DNA from: Dehalococcoidales bacterium
GTDB lineage: Bacteria > Chloroflexota > Dehalococcoidia > Dehalococcoidales > GCA-2688105
Reading direction: 5' to 3'
Assembly: GCA_002688105.1 (NCBI GenBank)
Contig: NZBQ01000022.1
Location: 1-37,004 of the forward strand
Length of the DNA stretch: 37,004 nt
Made by a program: the position numbers and the translations under genes. The first letter of the stretch is position 1; each line of letters starts with the position of its first letter. Below, in pieces: positions 28,501 through 37,004 of the stretch. Under the pieces are notes generated by a model. The model searched no databases and was not told the origin of the DNA. It saw only the letters and a program-made list of their open reading frames with translations.

Positions 28501-29306
28501 TTGTTTACTAGTTTTCTGGCATTCTCAATATTAGGCGGGTCACCAGGACGCAACTTCTTATAGATATCAATTAGCGCCTCTGACTCATCCGTAATTGAAG
28601 GCTCACGTTCTATAGCCGACTTAATAAACTGGTGTTCCGGAGAATCATCCTCAGGGAACAGGTTGAGCAGTTGCTCATCACTGCTGTAACCGATAGCACG
28701 TAGCAGCGTAGTAACCGAAACCCTCCGTTTACCGTCTATCTTAGCTGAGATTACATTCCGGTTGCTGGTCTCAAACTCCAGCCAAGACCCACGGGTAGGG
28801 ATTAGCTTAGCTTGGCACAATTCGCGCCCACTACTGGCGTCCTCAGCCAGGGTGAAATAAACGCCAGGAGAACGGATTAACTGGCTCACTACTACCCGTT
28901 CAGCACCACTGGTGATAAAGGTGCCTTTAGCTGTCATTAGGGGAACATCACCAAAAAATAATTCCTGTTCTTTGATTTCTCCCGTTGCTTTAACCAGCAA
29001 CCGTGTCTTAATATAGAGCGGAGCTGAGTAAGTCAGGTCTCGCTGGCGACACTCTTGCTCAGAGTGACGAGGGCTACGGAATTCGTAGCCGACAAAGCCC
29101 AACGCCAGCCTGTTGCCGGTGAAATCCTCAATAGGAGAAACCTCCTCCAGTAACTGCATCAGCCCCTCTTCCTGAAACCACTGAAACGAGTCTAGCTGAA
29201 CTTTGATCAAATTAGGAACATCTAGTATCTGGGGTAAGCTGGCATAAGATTTTCTAGAAACGAGGGGTGCTCTACTTTCAGTATGCGCTGACGCCATAAA
29301 AACCAT
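25509..29306 (-). CDS. rpoB: DNA-directed RNA polymerase subunit beta
   Basis: [99 protein letters not shown]; overlaps rpoC by 8 nt. Confidence 0.98.
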   Translation of the reverse strand: MVFMASAHTESRAPLVSRKSYASLPQILDVPNLIKVQLDSFQWFQEEGLMQLLEEVSPIEDFTGNRLALGFVGYEFRSPRHSEQECRQRDLTYSAPLYIKTRLLVKATGEIKEQELFFGDVPLMTAKGTFITSGAERVVVSQLIRSPGVYFTLAEDASSGRELCQAKLIPTRGSWLEFETSNRNVISAKIDGKRRVSVTTLLRAIGYSSDEQLLNLFPEDDSPEHQFIKSAIEREPSITDESEALIDIYKKLRPGDPPNIENARKLVNNLFFNPAHYDLGKVGRYKLDKRLGLDDTKKIRALDKEDIVEITRRLIMINNGSDTPDDIDHLGNRRVRTVGELVQIQFRVGLARLERVAKERMNIISTEAVTAAALVNTRPVVAAIREFFGGSQLSQFMDQTNPLAELTHKRRLSAMGPGGLSRERAGFEVRDVHFSHYGRICPIETPEGPNIGLIGSLATYGVVNQYGFIETPYRRVTSEVSNTHEGLVGKITREAVLNKSGNTVVEAGVTITPQLAAKLHRLSSTTVKVVPFVSDDVVYLSADKEDKFTIAQANVKLDQNNQFVDEKVEARLGDRYLREVPDSIDFMDVSPKQIVSVATSLIPFLEHNDANRALMGANMQRQAGPLLRPEAPLVATGMEMETAKYSGQVLFAQKAGAVTSVDSSQIEVIRDDGNKDTYQLMKFVRTNQGTCINQRPIVNKGDRVESGQVLVDSSATEQGELALGQNMLCAFMSWKGYNFEDAIIVSSRLAERDRFTSIHISKYEVEARDTKLGTEEITRDIPNVGEENLRELDEYGIIRIGATVNPDDILVGKITPRGETELSAEEKLLRAIFGEKAREVKDTSLRVPHGEWGKVINVKVFSGDELPAGVNQWVQVWVAQKRKISVGDKLAGRHGNKGVISIVAPAEDMPFLPDGTPVDIILNPIGVPSRMNIGQVLETHLGWAAQMLGFKALTPVFGGYDDIAIEDSLARAWLAQKAGAVNLESGDGDPTGQLELVKVWLENQGFDNDRVFSDDYPGEAKEVCLRLWLEELGIAGRDLNREELEQVVAKVKTEKDLSPPIMGKVTLIDGCSGESFSQPVTVGNIYMMKLIHLVEDKVHARSTGPYSLITQQPLGGKAQFGGQRFGEMEVWTLEAYGAAHNLQEILTIKSDDVTGRAKTYEAIVKNEDILQPGVPESFRVLVKELQSLGLAVEVINEEERAAPVEGSGEVSKPEPEGEIGEGQALIEVTEDKATPIEESGEVSKPEPEGEISEDQTLGEVREENV
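25554..25689 (-). repeat. Two copies, 96 bp apart, of a repeat in the rpoB 3' end
   Basis: aatctcaccctccggctccggtttaga at about 25554 and about 25650; encodes [13 protein letters not shown] twice. Confidence 0.9.
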
Positions 29307-29440
29307 ATCTAACCCTACTCCCTATACAGAATACAGAAATTGACACACTATTGTGGCACTAATTCAAAATAAGACCTGTGGCTAAAGAAAATGAAGAGAT
29401 ATAATAAGGTGAAACTTAAGGGGAATAATCACAAACACGT

Positions 29441-29469
29441 ATCATACTACTATTTTTAATATTTGTCAA
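29441..29469 (-). promoter_or_regulatory. Candidate strong sigma70-type promoter for rpoBC: TTGACA-N17-TATGAT
   Basis: Minus strand TTGACA (29469-29464), 17-nt AT-rich spacer, TATGAT (29446-29441), upstream of rpoB start 29306. Confidence 0.65.
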
Positions 29470-29511
29470 TAGGTTTAGGTAAATTTTTTTGATTAATTCC
29501 ATAAAAACTTA

Positions 29512-29541
29512 TTGACAGCTATCCCTTGGCTATGGTAGACT
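29512..29541 (+). promoter_or_regulatory. Candidate promoter for the str/S10 block: TTGACA-N18-TAGACT
   Basis: Read directly; upstream of rpsL. Confidence 0.45.
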
Positions 29542-29620
29542 TCCCAATTAGCGCCTGATAATTCAGCTGCTAGTTGATAGGTTGAAATTAAGTGTTCAAT
29601 CTATGATGACAGCGTTTATT

Positions 29621-29640
29621 GGATGAGCTTTGGCTCATCC
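29621..29640 (+). promoter_or_regulatory. Leader hairpin GGATGAGC-tttg-GCTCATCC upstream of rpsL
   Basis: Perfect 8-bp stem, 4-nt loop, 15 nt before SD gaggGAGG. Confidence 0.55.
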
Positions 29641-29671
29641 TTTAAAATTGTGTGGGATAGGAGGGAGGCAA

Positions 29672-30103
29672 TTGCCTACTATTAATCAGCTTGTCCGCAA
29701 GGGACGCAAGAAGACGGCTAAGAAAACAAAAACGCCAGCCTTGCGGATCACCTATAATGCCTTAAAGAATAAGATGATACAAGGCAAGAGCTCTCCACAG
29801 AAGCGAGGGGTCTGTGTTCAGGTTAAGACTACTACCCCTAAGAAGCCTAATTCGGCACTGCGCAAGATAGCCAGGGTGAGGCTGACCAACGGGATGGAAG
29901 TAACCGCTTATATCCCTGGAGAGGGGCATGAGTTGCAGGAACACTCTGTTGTCCTGATTCGTGGAGGACGGGTGAAGGATTTACCCGGTGTTCGTTATCA
30001 TATTGTTCGAGGAGCACTCGATACCAGTGGTGTGGCTAACCGCCGTCAAGGTCGCAGCAAGTACGGAAGCAAACGAGCCAAAACCATGGATGAGGTTACT
30101 TAA
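29672..30103 (+). CDS. rpsL: 30S ribosomal protein uS12, TTG start
   Basis: [23 protein letters not shown]...[19 protein letters not shown]...[27 protein letters not shown] just upstream. Track start 29630 is too early. Confidence 0.96.
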   Translation: MPTINQLVRKGRKKTAKKTKTPALRITYNALKNKMIQGKSSPQKRGVCVQVKTTTPKKPNSALRKIARVRLTNGMEVTAYIPGEGHELQEHSVVLIRGGRVKDLPGVRYHIVRGALDTSGVANRRQGRSKYGSKRAKTMDEVT

Positions 30104-30117
30104 ATCAAGGAGATAAG

Positions 30118-30588
30118 ATGCCAAGACGAGCCCGAGTCATAAAAAGAAACATACCCCCTGATGCCAAGTATAACAATACCACCATAGCCAGGTTGATTAA
30201 TAAAATAATGATGCATGGTAAAAAGAGCACAGCCGAGAGAGTAATATATGATGCCCTGCAGATTATAGAGCAGCGGGAGTCAAAAGACCCGGTCAGTATC
30301 TTGGAACAGGCAGTAAAAAATGCCACGCCGCTGCTTGAAGTTAAGCCACGCCGTGTCGGCGGCGCTACCTATCAGGTACCAGTAGAGGTTAAAGCTGACC
30401 GTAGCTTTTCTCTAGCCCTACGCTGGCTGGTAACATCAGCCAGAGCCAGGGCGGGCAAATCTATGGCAGAGAAGCTGTCGGCTGAACTCAGTGATGCCTC
30501 AAAAAGGCAGGGGGCAACTATCAAAAAGCGTGACGATACTCATAGAATGGCTGAAGCTAATAGGGCTTTTGCTCACTACAGATGGTGA
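30118..30588 (+). CDS. rpsG: 30S ribosomal protein uS7
   Basis: [47 protein letters not shown]. Confidence 0.97.
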   Translation: MPRRARVIKRNIPPDAKYNNTTIARLINKIMMHGKKSTAERVIYDALQIIEQRESKDPVSILEQAVKNATPLLEVKPRRVGGATYQVPVEVKADRSFSLALRWLVTSARARAGKSMAEKLSAELSDASKRQGATIKKRDDTHRMAEANRAFAHYRW

Positions 30589-30658
30589 GGGATTAGGAAT
30601 TATTACATCTAATGTTACCGTAAAAAAACCGGAAGCAGAAACACTCAAGGTAAGGGAG

Positions 30659-32740
30659 ATGACTGTGCCTAGGAGCTTCCCTTTAGAACGAATACGAAAC
30701 ATAGGCATCATTGCCCATATTGATGCTGGTAAGACCACTGTTACCGAAAGGATACTATACTACACCGGTCGTACCTACAAGATTGGTGATGTGGACGAAG
30801 GGACAGCGGTGATGGACTGGATGGAGCAGGAAAAAGAGCGCGGTATTACTATCACTGCGGCGGCTACCACCTGTTACTGGCAAGACCACCACATCAATAT
30901 CATCGACACTCCGGGACATGTAGACTTTACTGCTGAGGTAGAGAGGAGCCTTAGAGTATTGGATGGCGGGGTAGTGGTTTTTGATGCCGTGGCTGGAGTT
31001 GAGGCACAATCAGAGACAGTGTGGCGACAGGCTGATAGATACCAGGTGCCCAGGATTTGCTTCATCAATAAGATGGACCGAATTGGTGCCAACTTTAACC
31101 GTAGTTTGTCGATGATTAAAGAACGACTAAATGCCAACCCCTTGCCCATACAATTACCTCTAGGCATTGAAGCCTCACATGAGGGTGTTATCGACCTCAT
31201 AGAGGATAAGGTATGGAGGTTTAGTGATAAACTTGATTCAGAACCAACCGCAGCAGCTATTCCCGAGTCAGACCAAGCCAGATATACCGAGCTTCGCCAG
31301 GAACTTATTGAAAAACTGGCTGAAATCGATGACCACATTATGGCAGCTTATCTTGAGGGCAGTAGTATTACTGCTGCTGAGTTAAGAGCCGCCTTGAGGA
31401 GGGTAACCTTAGCCAATAAGGGAGTGCCTATTCTCTGCGGCAGTGCCCTGAGAAATAAGGGCATTCAGCCATTACTTGACGCCATCGTAAGCTATCTTCC
31501 CTCCCCGTTAGATATGCCACCGGTAAAGGCTATTAATACCAGAGCCGGAACCGAGGTACTTTACCCTGCCAAAGATGACTCCCCCTTTACCGCCCTAGCC
31601 TTCAAGGTAGTCTCAGACCCCTTTATGGGTAGACTGGTTTATCTCAGGGTGTATTCGGGCAGAGTAAAGGCGGGAGCACAGGTATTCAACTCAACCCGAG
31701 GCAAGAGAGAGCGCCTGGGACGACTATTATCAATGCATGCCAACCACCGTGAGGAGGTAACTAAAGCCGACACCGGGGCTATTGTAGCCACTCTAGGTCT
31801 TAAGAATACCTTTACCGGCGATACCCTGTGCCCTCCTTCCCAACCTATACTTCTCGAAGCTATTCGCTTCCCCGAACCGGTTCTCTCTATTGCCATTGAG
31901 CCCAAAACCAGGGCTGACCAGGACAAAATGGATGGAGCCCTGCAAAAGCTGAGCGAGGAAGACCCTACCTTTAAGGTGAACTACAATCAGGAGACGGGGC
32001 AGACAATTATCTCGGGTATGGGCGAACTCCACCTGGAGGTCATATTAAATAGACTGCTCAGTGAATTCAAGGTGGGAGCTAAGGCAGGTAATCCTCGGGT
32101 TGCCTATAAGGAAGCCATTACTACACCGGTAGAGGCTGAAGGCAGATTTGTTCGGCAAACCGGAGGCCACGGCCAATACGGTCATGTTTATCTCAAGCTT
32201 GAGCCTATGGAGCGTGGTAGCGGCTTTCAATTTATAGAAAAAATTAAAGGTGGTACTATACCCAAGCAATATATCCCGGCCGTGAAGACTGGTATCAAAG
32301 AAGCTATGGAGACAGGAGTATTGGCTGGCTATCCTGTGGTTGATGTTAAAGCCACCATGTACGACGGTAGCTATCATGAGGTCGATTCTTCAGAAATAGC
32401 CTTTAGAATGGCTGGCTCCATGGCTCTTAAAGATGGTGTTCGTAAAGCCAAACCTATCCTTTTAGAGCCTATTATGAGACTGGAAGTAGTGTTGCCGGAG
32501 CAGTTTCTTGGTGAAGTAATCGGTGACCTCAGTTCAAGAAGAGGACATATTGAGGCTATAGAAACCTATGAAGGAATGCGCGCGGTTCATGTCTTTGTTC
32601 CCTTAGCCGAGACCTTTGGCTATACCACCAGTCTCAGGTCATCAACCCAGGGCAGGGCTACACATTCTATGGAATTTTATCAATATCAAAAGCTACCAGA
32701 TGAACTAGCTGACCAGATTAAAACTACGATTAGAGAATAG
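30659..32740 (+). CDS. fusA: Elongation factor G
   Basis: [53 protein letters not shown] 30659 preferred over track start 30491, which overlaps rpsG. Confidence 0.97.
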   Translation: MTVPRSFPLERIRNIGIIAHIDAGKTTVTERILYYTGRTYKIGDVDEGTAVMDWMEQEKERGITITAAATTCYWQDHHINIIDTPGHVDFTAEVERSLRVLDGGVVVFDAVAGVEAQSETVWRQADRYQVPRICFINKMDRIGANFNRSLSMIKERLNANPLPIQLPLGIEASHEGVIDLIEDKVWRFSDKLDSEPTAAAIPESDQARYTELRQELIEKLAEIDDHIMAAYLEGSSITAAELRAALRRVTLANKGVPILCGSALRNKGIQPLLDAIVSYLPSPLDMPPVKAINTRAGTEVLYPAKDDSPFTALAFKVVSDPFMGRLVYLRVYSGRVKAGAQVFNSTRGKRERLGRLLSMHANHREEVTKADTGAIVATLGLKNTFTGDTLCPPSQPILLEAIRFPEPVLSIAIEPKTRADQDKMDGALQKLSEEDPTFKVNYNQETGQTIISGMGELHLEVILNRLLSEFKVGAKAGNPRVAYKEAITTPVEAEGRFVRQTGGHGQYGHVYLKLEPMERGSGFQFIEKIKGGTIPKQYIPAVKTGIKEAMETGVLAGYPVVDVKATMYDGSYHEVDSSEIAFRMAGSMALKDGVRKAKPILLEPIMRLEVVLPEQFLGEVIGDLSSRRGHIEAIETYEGMRAVHVFVPLAETFGYTTSLRSSTQGRATHSMEFYQYQKLPDELADQIKTTIRE

Positions 32741-32775
32741 TAAACTTTTCAGCATTTTGGTGAGGTATTTTTCAT

Positions 32776-33084
32776 ATGCCGAAACAGAAGATTCGTATTA
32801 AGCTAAAGGGTTTTGACCACAAAATACTCGACCAGTCTGCGGAGCAGATTGTAGCCGCCGTGGAGCGGACCGGAGCGATCGTTTCTGGACCGGTGCCTCT
32901 GCCTACCCATATCCAGAAGTTCAGCGTTATCCGTTCCCCATTTACAGACAAGGACTCTCAGGAACAGTTTGAAATCCGAACTCATAAGCGCCTTATCTAT
33001 ATCGTAGAGACGACCTCAAAAACAATAGACGCCCTGACCAGTCTGAACCTGCCGTCAGGAGTTGAGATAGATATTAAGTTATGA
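32776..33084 (+). CDS. rpsJ: 30S ribosomal protein uS10
   Basis: [31 protein letters not shown]...[19 protein letters not shown]. Confidence 0.97.
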   Translation: MPKQKIRIKLKGFDHKILDQSAEQIVAAVERTGAIVSGPVPLPTHIQKFSVIRSPFTDKDSQEQFEIRTHKRLIYIVETTSKTIDALTSLNLPSGVEIDIKL

Positions 33085-33101
33085 AGAGTGTATGAACCGC
33101 T

Positions 33102-33746
33102 ATGTCCAAGACGACTGAAGATATGATTCAAGGTATTATTGGCAAAAAGCTAGGCATGACTCAGATATTCGAGGATAACGGTAAAGCTGAGGCAGTAACC
33201 GCTATTGAAACTGGACCGTGCCTGGTAACCCAGATTAAAACGAGGGACAAGGAAGGATATAATACTGCTCAGCTTGGATTTGGTCAAGCCAAACGGCTCA
33301 AGTCTCCTCAACTGGGACATCTCAAGGAGCTGGGACAGTTTAAGCATCTCCGAGAATTCAGGGTTAGCCACACCAAAGGTATTAAAGTCGGAGACAAGGT
33401 TAAGGTCAGCCTCTTTAAGGTGGGTGACCTGGTTGATATTACCGGGGTGTCAAAAGGAAAAGGTTTTGCTGGCGTAGTAAAACGCCACCACTTCAGCGGC
33501 GGACCCAAAACGCATGGGCAGTCCGACCGACATCGTCACCCGGGCTCTATAGGAGCTTCCGCTTCGCCAAGTAGAGTACTCAAAGGAACACGTATGGCAG
33601 GACATATGGGGAACAGGCGAGTGACAGTATGCCATCTGGAGGTCTTTGAAACTGACCCTGCCCGCAACCTGCTAGTGGTTAAGGGAGCAGTCCCTGGAGC
33701 TAAGAACGGACTACTATTAATAAAGAAATCAGGCGGGGAGGAGTAA
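33102..33746 (+). CDS. rplC: 50S ribosomal protein uL3
   Basis: GIIGKKLGMTQIF; HFSGGPKTHGQSDRHRHPGSIGASASPSRVLKGTRMAGHMG. Confidence 0.96.
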   Translation: MSKTTEDMIQGIIGKKLGMTQIFEDNGKAEAVTAIETGPCLVTQIKTRDKEGYNTAQLGFGQAKRLKSPQLGHLKELGQFKHLREFRVSHTKGIKVGDKVKVSLFKVGDLVDITGVSKGKGFAGVVKRHHFSGGPKTHGQSDRHRHPGSIGASASPSRVLKGTRMAGHMGNRRVTVCHLEVFETDPARNLLVVKGAVPGAKNGLLLIKKSGGEE

Positions 33747-33750
33747 GGAA

Positions 33751-34407
33751 GTGCAAGTCCCGGTTTACAGCCTTACCGGAGAGGTAGTTAAGCAAATTGA
33801 GATAAGTGACGAAGTTTTTGCTGTGCCGTTTAATGAGGCAGTGGTGCATCAGGCACTGGTAAGACAGCAGGCAAACGCCCGTCAAGGAACTGCCAGCACT
33901 AAAACTCGTAGTGAGGTTTCTGGCAGTAGTCGGAAGTTGTTCCGACAGAAACATACCGGTTCGGCTCGGGCTGGCAGTCTAAGGTCGCCGTTGCGCCGAG
34001 GGGGTGGCATCACTTTCGGACCTAAGCCAAGGAGCTACCACCAGGCGATACCTAGGAAGATACGCCAGCTAGCCTTAAGATGCATTCTATCCGCCAAGGT
34101 TAAAGACGGAGAGTTAGTAGTCATGGAGGAATTGAAGCTTGATGAGCCCAGGACAAAGGAGGTGGTAAGGATTTTGGCAGCGCTGGGGGTGGATTCCTCA
34201 GTTCTTATCGTTACCGCTGAACCAGAAGATAATGTAATTAAATCAGCTCGTAACCTGGAAGGGACTAAGACAATGCCCGCCAGCTTACTTAGCGTGGTTG
34301 ACATGCTTTCCTACAAAGTGTTGCTAATGACTGTTCCTGCCGTACGCAAGGTGGAACAGATATGGAAAAAGAGATTGCCTCAAGAGGTGAGCAATGCATC
34401 CGTATGA
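33751..34407 (+). CDS. rplD: 50S ribosomal protein uL4
   Basis: [57 protein letters not shown]. Confidence 0.96.
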   Translation: MQVPVYSLTGEVVKQIEISDEVFAVPFNEAVVHQALVRQQANARQGTASTKTRSEVSGSSRKLFRQKHTGSARAGSLRSPLRRGGGITFGPKPRSYHQAIPRKIRQLALRCILSAKVKDGELVVMEELKLDEPRTKEVVRILAALGVDSSVLIVTAEPEDNVIKSARNLEGTKTMPASLLSVVDMLSYKVLLMTVPAVRKVEQIWKKRLPQEVSNASV

Positions 34408-34678
34408 AGTGTTGCGTCGTCCGTTAATAACTGAGAAGGATTCCATGCTTCAAGCTCAAGGCAAGTATGCCTTTGAGGCAGCGGCAGAGGCCAATAAACC
34501 CCAGATTAAACAGGCGGTGGAAAAGGCATTTAATGTCAAGGTGACCGCAGTTAATATAATGACAGTACCTGGCAAGAGGCGAAGAATTGGCAGACGAGTA
34601 GTGTTGACACCATCATGGAAGAAAGCCATAGTAACCCTACAGCCAGGGGGTAAGATAGAACTATTTGAAGGTGTTTAG
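34394..34678 (+). CDS. rplW: 50S ribosomal protein uL23
   Basis: [51 protein letters not shown]. Confidence 0.95.
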   Translation: MHPYEVLRRPLITEKDSMLQAQGKYAFEAAAEANKPQIKQAVEKAFNVKVTAVNIMTVPGKRRRIGRRVVLTPSWKKAIVTLQPGGKIELFEGV

Positions 34679-34700
34679 ACTCTATGAAGGGGGAATTTAA

Positions 34701-35531
34701 GTGGCTCTGAAGGTATATCGTCCCACCTCTCCCGGTAGGCGGGGGATGAGCGGCTCTACTTTTGAAGAAATAACTAGAAGTAAACCAGAGAAATCGCTGC
34801 TCCTACCTCTGAAAAAGAAGGCGGGGCGTAGCAATCAGGGGAGAATAACCATTCGCCACCGAGGTGGAGGGGCGAAGCGGAGGCTGCGCATTATTGACTT
34901 TAAACGTGATAAGCTTAATGTGCCCGGCAGGGTGGCGACTATTGAATATGACCCCAACCGTTCGGCATATATTGCTCTCATTCACTACGCTGATGGGGAA
35001 AAACGCTACATCCTTGCCCCCTCAGAGCTTAGTGTCGGAGATATCATAAAGTCTGGTAATGAAGCAGAGGTAAAACCAGGCAACACTTTACCCTTGAAAC
35101 TAATTCCAGCTGGTAGTCTGATTCATAATATTGAGTTACAAGCGGGGAAGGGTGGACAGCTAGTGCGGAGTGCTGGAGTGGCCGCTCAACTGATGGTGAA
35201 GGAAGATAAATATGCCCTAGTTCGACTACCATCTGGTGAGGTGCGGCGCATTCTCAGTAATTGTCTAGCTACCATCGGACAGGTAGGGAATATTGACCAT
35301 CGGAGTATTAAACTGGGCAAGGCAGGTCGCAAACGGTGGTTAGGCTGGCGCCCAACAGTAAGAGGTTCAGCGATGACCCCACGTGACCACCCTCATGGCG
35401 GAGGGGAAGGCAGGTCACCAATAGGTTTGCCCGGACCTAAAACGCCGTGGGGCAAGCCAGCTCTGGGCTATAGGACTCGCAAACCTAAGGCTTCAGACAA
35501 AATGATTGTTAAACGAAGAGGGAATCGGTAA
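34701..35531 (+). CDS. rplB: 50S ribosomal protein uL2
   Basis: RNNQGRIT-like, [40 protein letters not shown]. Confidence 0.97.
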   Translation: MALKVYRPTSPGRRGMSGSTFEEITRSKPEKSLLLPLKKKAGRSNQGRITIRHRGGGAKRRLRIIDFKRDKLNVPGRVATIEYDPNRSAYIALIHYADGEKRYILAPSELSVGDIIKSGNEAEVKPGNTLPLKLIPAGSLIHNIELQAGKGGQLVRSAGVAAQLMVKEDKYALVRLPSGEVRRILSNCLATIGQVGNIDHRSIKLGKAGRKRWLGWRPTVRGSAMTPRDHPHGGGEGRSPIGLPGPKTPWGKPALGYRTRKPKASDKMIVKRRGNR

Positions 35532-35532
35532 A

Positions 35533-35826
35533 ATGTCAAGGTCAACGAAGAAGGGTCCTGCGGTTGATGCCAAACTGCTGAAGAAGGTAGAGGCGCTTCG
35601 CCGCTCTGACCAGAAGGCAGTAATAAAGACCTGGGCACGCGCATCCACCATTCTGCCTGAAATGATAGGGACGACCATCGGGGTGCATGATGGCCGGAGA
35701 CATGTGCCTATCTTTATCACTGAAAATATGGTAGGTCACAAGTTAGGTGAGTTTGCTTTAACCCGAACCTTTAAGGGACACACCACTAAGGTAGAAAAAA
35801 CTACCCAGGTTAAGAAGAAAAAGTAG
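35533..35826 (+). CDS. rpsS: 30S ribosomal protein uS19
   Basis: [19 protein letters not shown]...[46 protein letters not shown] 35533. Confidence 0.96.
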   Translation: MSRSTKKGPAVDAKLLKKVEALRRSDQKAVIKTWARASTILPEMIGTTIGVHDGRRHVPIFITENMVGHKLGEFALTRTFKGHTTKVEKTTQVKKKK

Positions 35827-35859
35827 ATTATGGTTGGTACAGTTTAGGCAGGATATGAA

Positions 35860-36198
35860 ATGGAAGTAAAAGCAGTAGCTAAAGACACCGGCGTATCACC
35901 TCATAAAGTGCGCCTGCTAGTAGATATGGTACGGGGCAAGACGGTAGACGAGGCGCTAACCACGCTTAGATTTACACCAACACCTAACGCTAGTATCGTA
36001 GCTAAAGTGATAAAATCAGCCGCCGCAAATGCTGAGAACAACTACCAGATGTCACCATCGGATTTGAAGATTGTTAGCATTTTTACCGATGAGGCACGAC
36101 CTCTGAAGAGGTTTCGTCCCAGGGCTAGAGGGCGAATCAGCCATATCCTTAAACGATCCAGTCATATTACAGTTATTGTTGCCGAGAGGGGGAACTAA
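35860..36198 (+). CDS. rplV: 50S ribosomal protein uL22
   Basis: [36 protein letters not shown]...[24 protein letters not shown]. Confidence 0.96.
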   Translation: MEVKAVAKDTGVSPHKVRLLVDMVRGKTVDEALTTLRFTPTPNASIVAKVIKSAAANAENNYQMSPSDLKIVSIFTDEARPLKRFRPRARGRISHILKRSSHITVIVAERGN

Positions 36199-37004
36199 TG
36201 GGACGCAAGGTTCATCCGATAGGCTTTAGGATTGGTATCATACGCGATTGGCAAGCCAGGTGGTATGCCGATAAGCATTATGTAGAGTTTCTGCACGAAG
36301 ACCTGAAGATTCGACAGGCTATCCAATCCAAATACTTGGAAGCCGGCATTTCTCAAGTTGAGAGCGACCGCCAGGCAAATAAGGTAGCGTTAACTATCCA
36401 TACTGCCCGGCCCGGCATTGTCATCGGGCGTGGAGGGCAGAGAGTTGAAGAAATGAGGCAAATCCTAGAGAGCCTTATCGGAAAGAAAGTTCAACTGAAT
36501 ATCCTAGAGATTCAACAACCCGAACTTGATGCTTATCTGGTGGCTAGAGCCATAGCTGAGCAGCTTGAGCGCCGCATTGCTTATCGCCGGGCGATGAAAC
36601 AAGCCATTTTTCGCACTATTCAGGCAGGGGCTAAGGGAATCAGAGTCAGTTGCTCCGGTAGATTAGGTGGTGTCGAGATTGCCCGTCGTCAGATTATGCA
36701 TGAAGGACAAGTTCCCCTGCATACCATGCGGGCTGATATTGATTACGGCTTTTCCGAGGCACGCACCGGCCTAGGACGCATTGGGGTAAAGGTGTGGATA
36801 TATAAGGGTGATATTTTTCCCGAAGCTAAGGTGGCTGAGGAAGCCAAGGCAGTCGAGGAACCCGTGGCAACCGAGGAGTTAAAAGTAGCCGAAGAAGCTA
36901 AGGCTGCCGAGGAACCCAAGGCTGCCGAGAAACCGGAGAAGGCCAAGAAACCCAGAGCCGCCAAGAAACCCAGAGCCGCCAAGAAACCCAGAGCCGCCAA
37001 GAAA
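36198..37004 (+). CDS. rpsC: 30S ribosomal protein uS3 (partial; open at right edge) with repetitive C-terminal extension
   Basis: [39 protein letters not shown]...; ATG overlaps rplV stop (taATG); no stop in window, so absent from ORF track; tail ...(KKPRAA)n. Confidence 0.95.
   Translation, partial: MGRKVHPIGFRIGIIRDWQARWYADKHYVEFLHEDLKIRQAIQSKYLEAGISQVESDRQANKVALTIHTARPGIVIGRGGQRVEEMRQILESLIGKKVQLNILEIQQPELDAYLVARAIAEQLERRIAYRRAMKQAIFRTIQAGAKGIRVSCSGRLGGVEIARRQIMHEGQVPLHTMRADIDYGFSEARTGLGRIGVKVWIYKGDIFPEAKVAEEAKAVEEPVATEELKVAEEAKAAEEPKAAEKPEKAKKPRAAKKPRAAKKPRAAKK
36947..37004 (+). repeat. 18-bp tandem repeat aagaaacccagagccgcc in rpsC 3' region
   Basis: Three consecutive copies running to the window edge. 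Confidence 0.95.

Noticed and set aside
30491-30658. N-terminal extension of EF-G in the ORF track
   Set aside because: Overlaps rpsG in another frame and precedes the conserved start; ATG 30659 matches EF-G
36743-37000. Minus-strand [23 protein letters not shown]...
   Set aside because: Antisense reading of the rpsC KKPRAA repeat; hydrophobic repeat is an artefact

Overview
Bacterial chromosomal segment. Gene content, and family-level memory of RpoB/RpoC and Elp3, suggest Chloroflexota/Dehalococcoidia; this is an inference, not tested. Left to right: a purine block (purQ and a PurL carrying two PurS-like N-terminal domains); yqeY, rpsU and an FAD dehydrogenase; a small HTH gene with two paralogous TIG/IPT-type surface proteins; a patch of decayed mobile-cassette remnants; a zinc-ribbon protein, RNase H and the RNase P RNA (rnpB, not in the ORF track); an S41 protease and a zincin; Elp3 divergent from a Trm9/ALKBH8-like methyltransferase; a short accessory patch with gene remnants and palindromic repeats; rimI-ruvB; rpoBC on the minus strand, divergent from a fused str/S10 ribosomal block (rpsL-rpsG-fusA-rpsJ-rplC-rplD-rplW-rplB-rpsS-rplV-rpsC) that runs off the right edge. 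Most promising leads: (1) the Elp3 + Trm9-like pair as a candidate bacterial mcm5U34 tRNA pathway; (2) a repeated box (GGCGACAAAA...AGAACATATGT) heading two decayed phage/terminase-like cassettes; (3) a two-hairpin intergenic repeat in three places, one inside the elp3/methyltransferase divergent region; (4) the PurS-PurS-PurL architecture; (5) low-complexity tails on S3, RpoB and RpoC. All calls are by reading; no searches were run.
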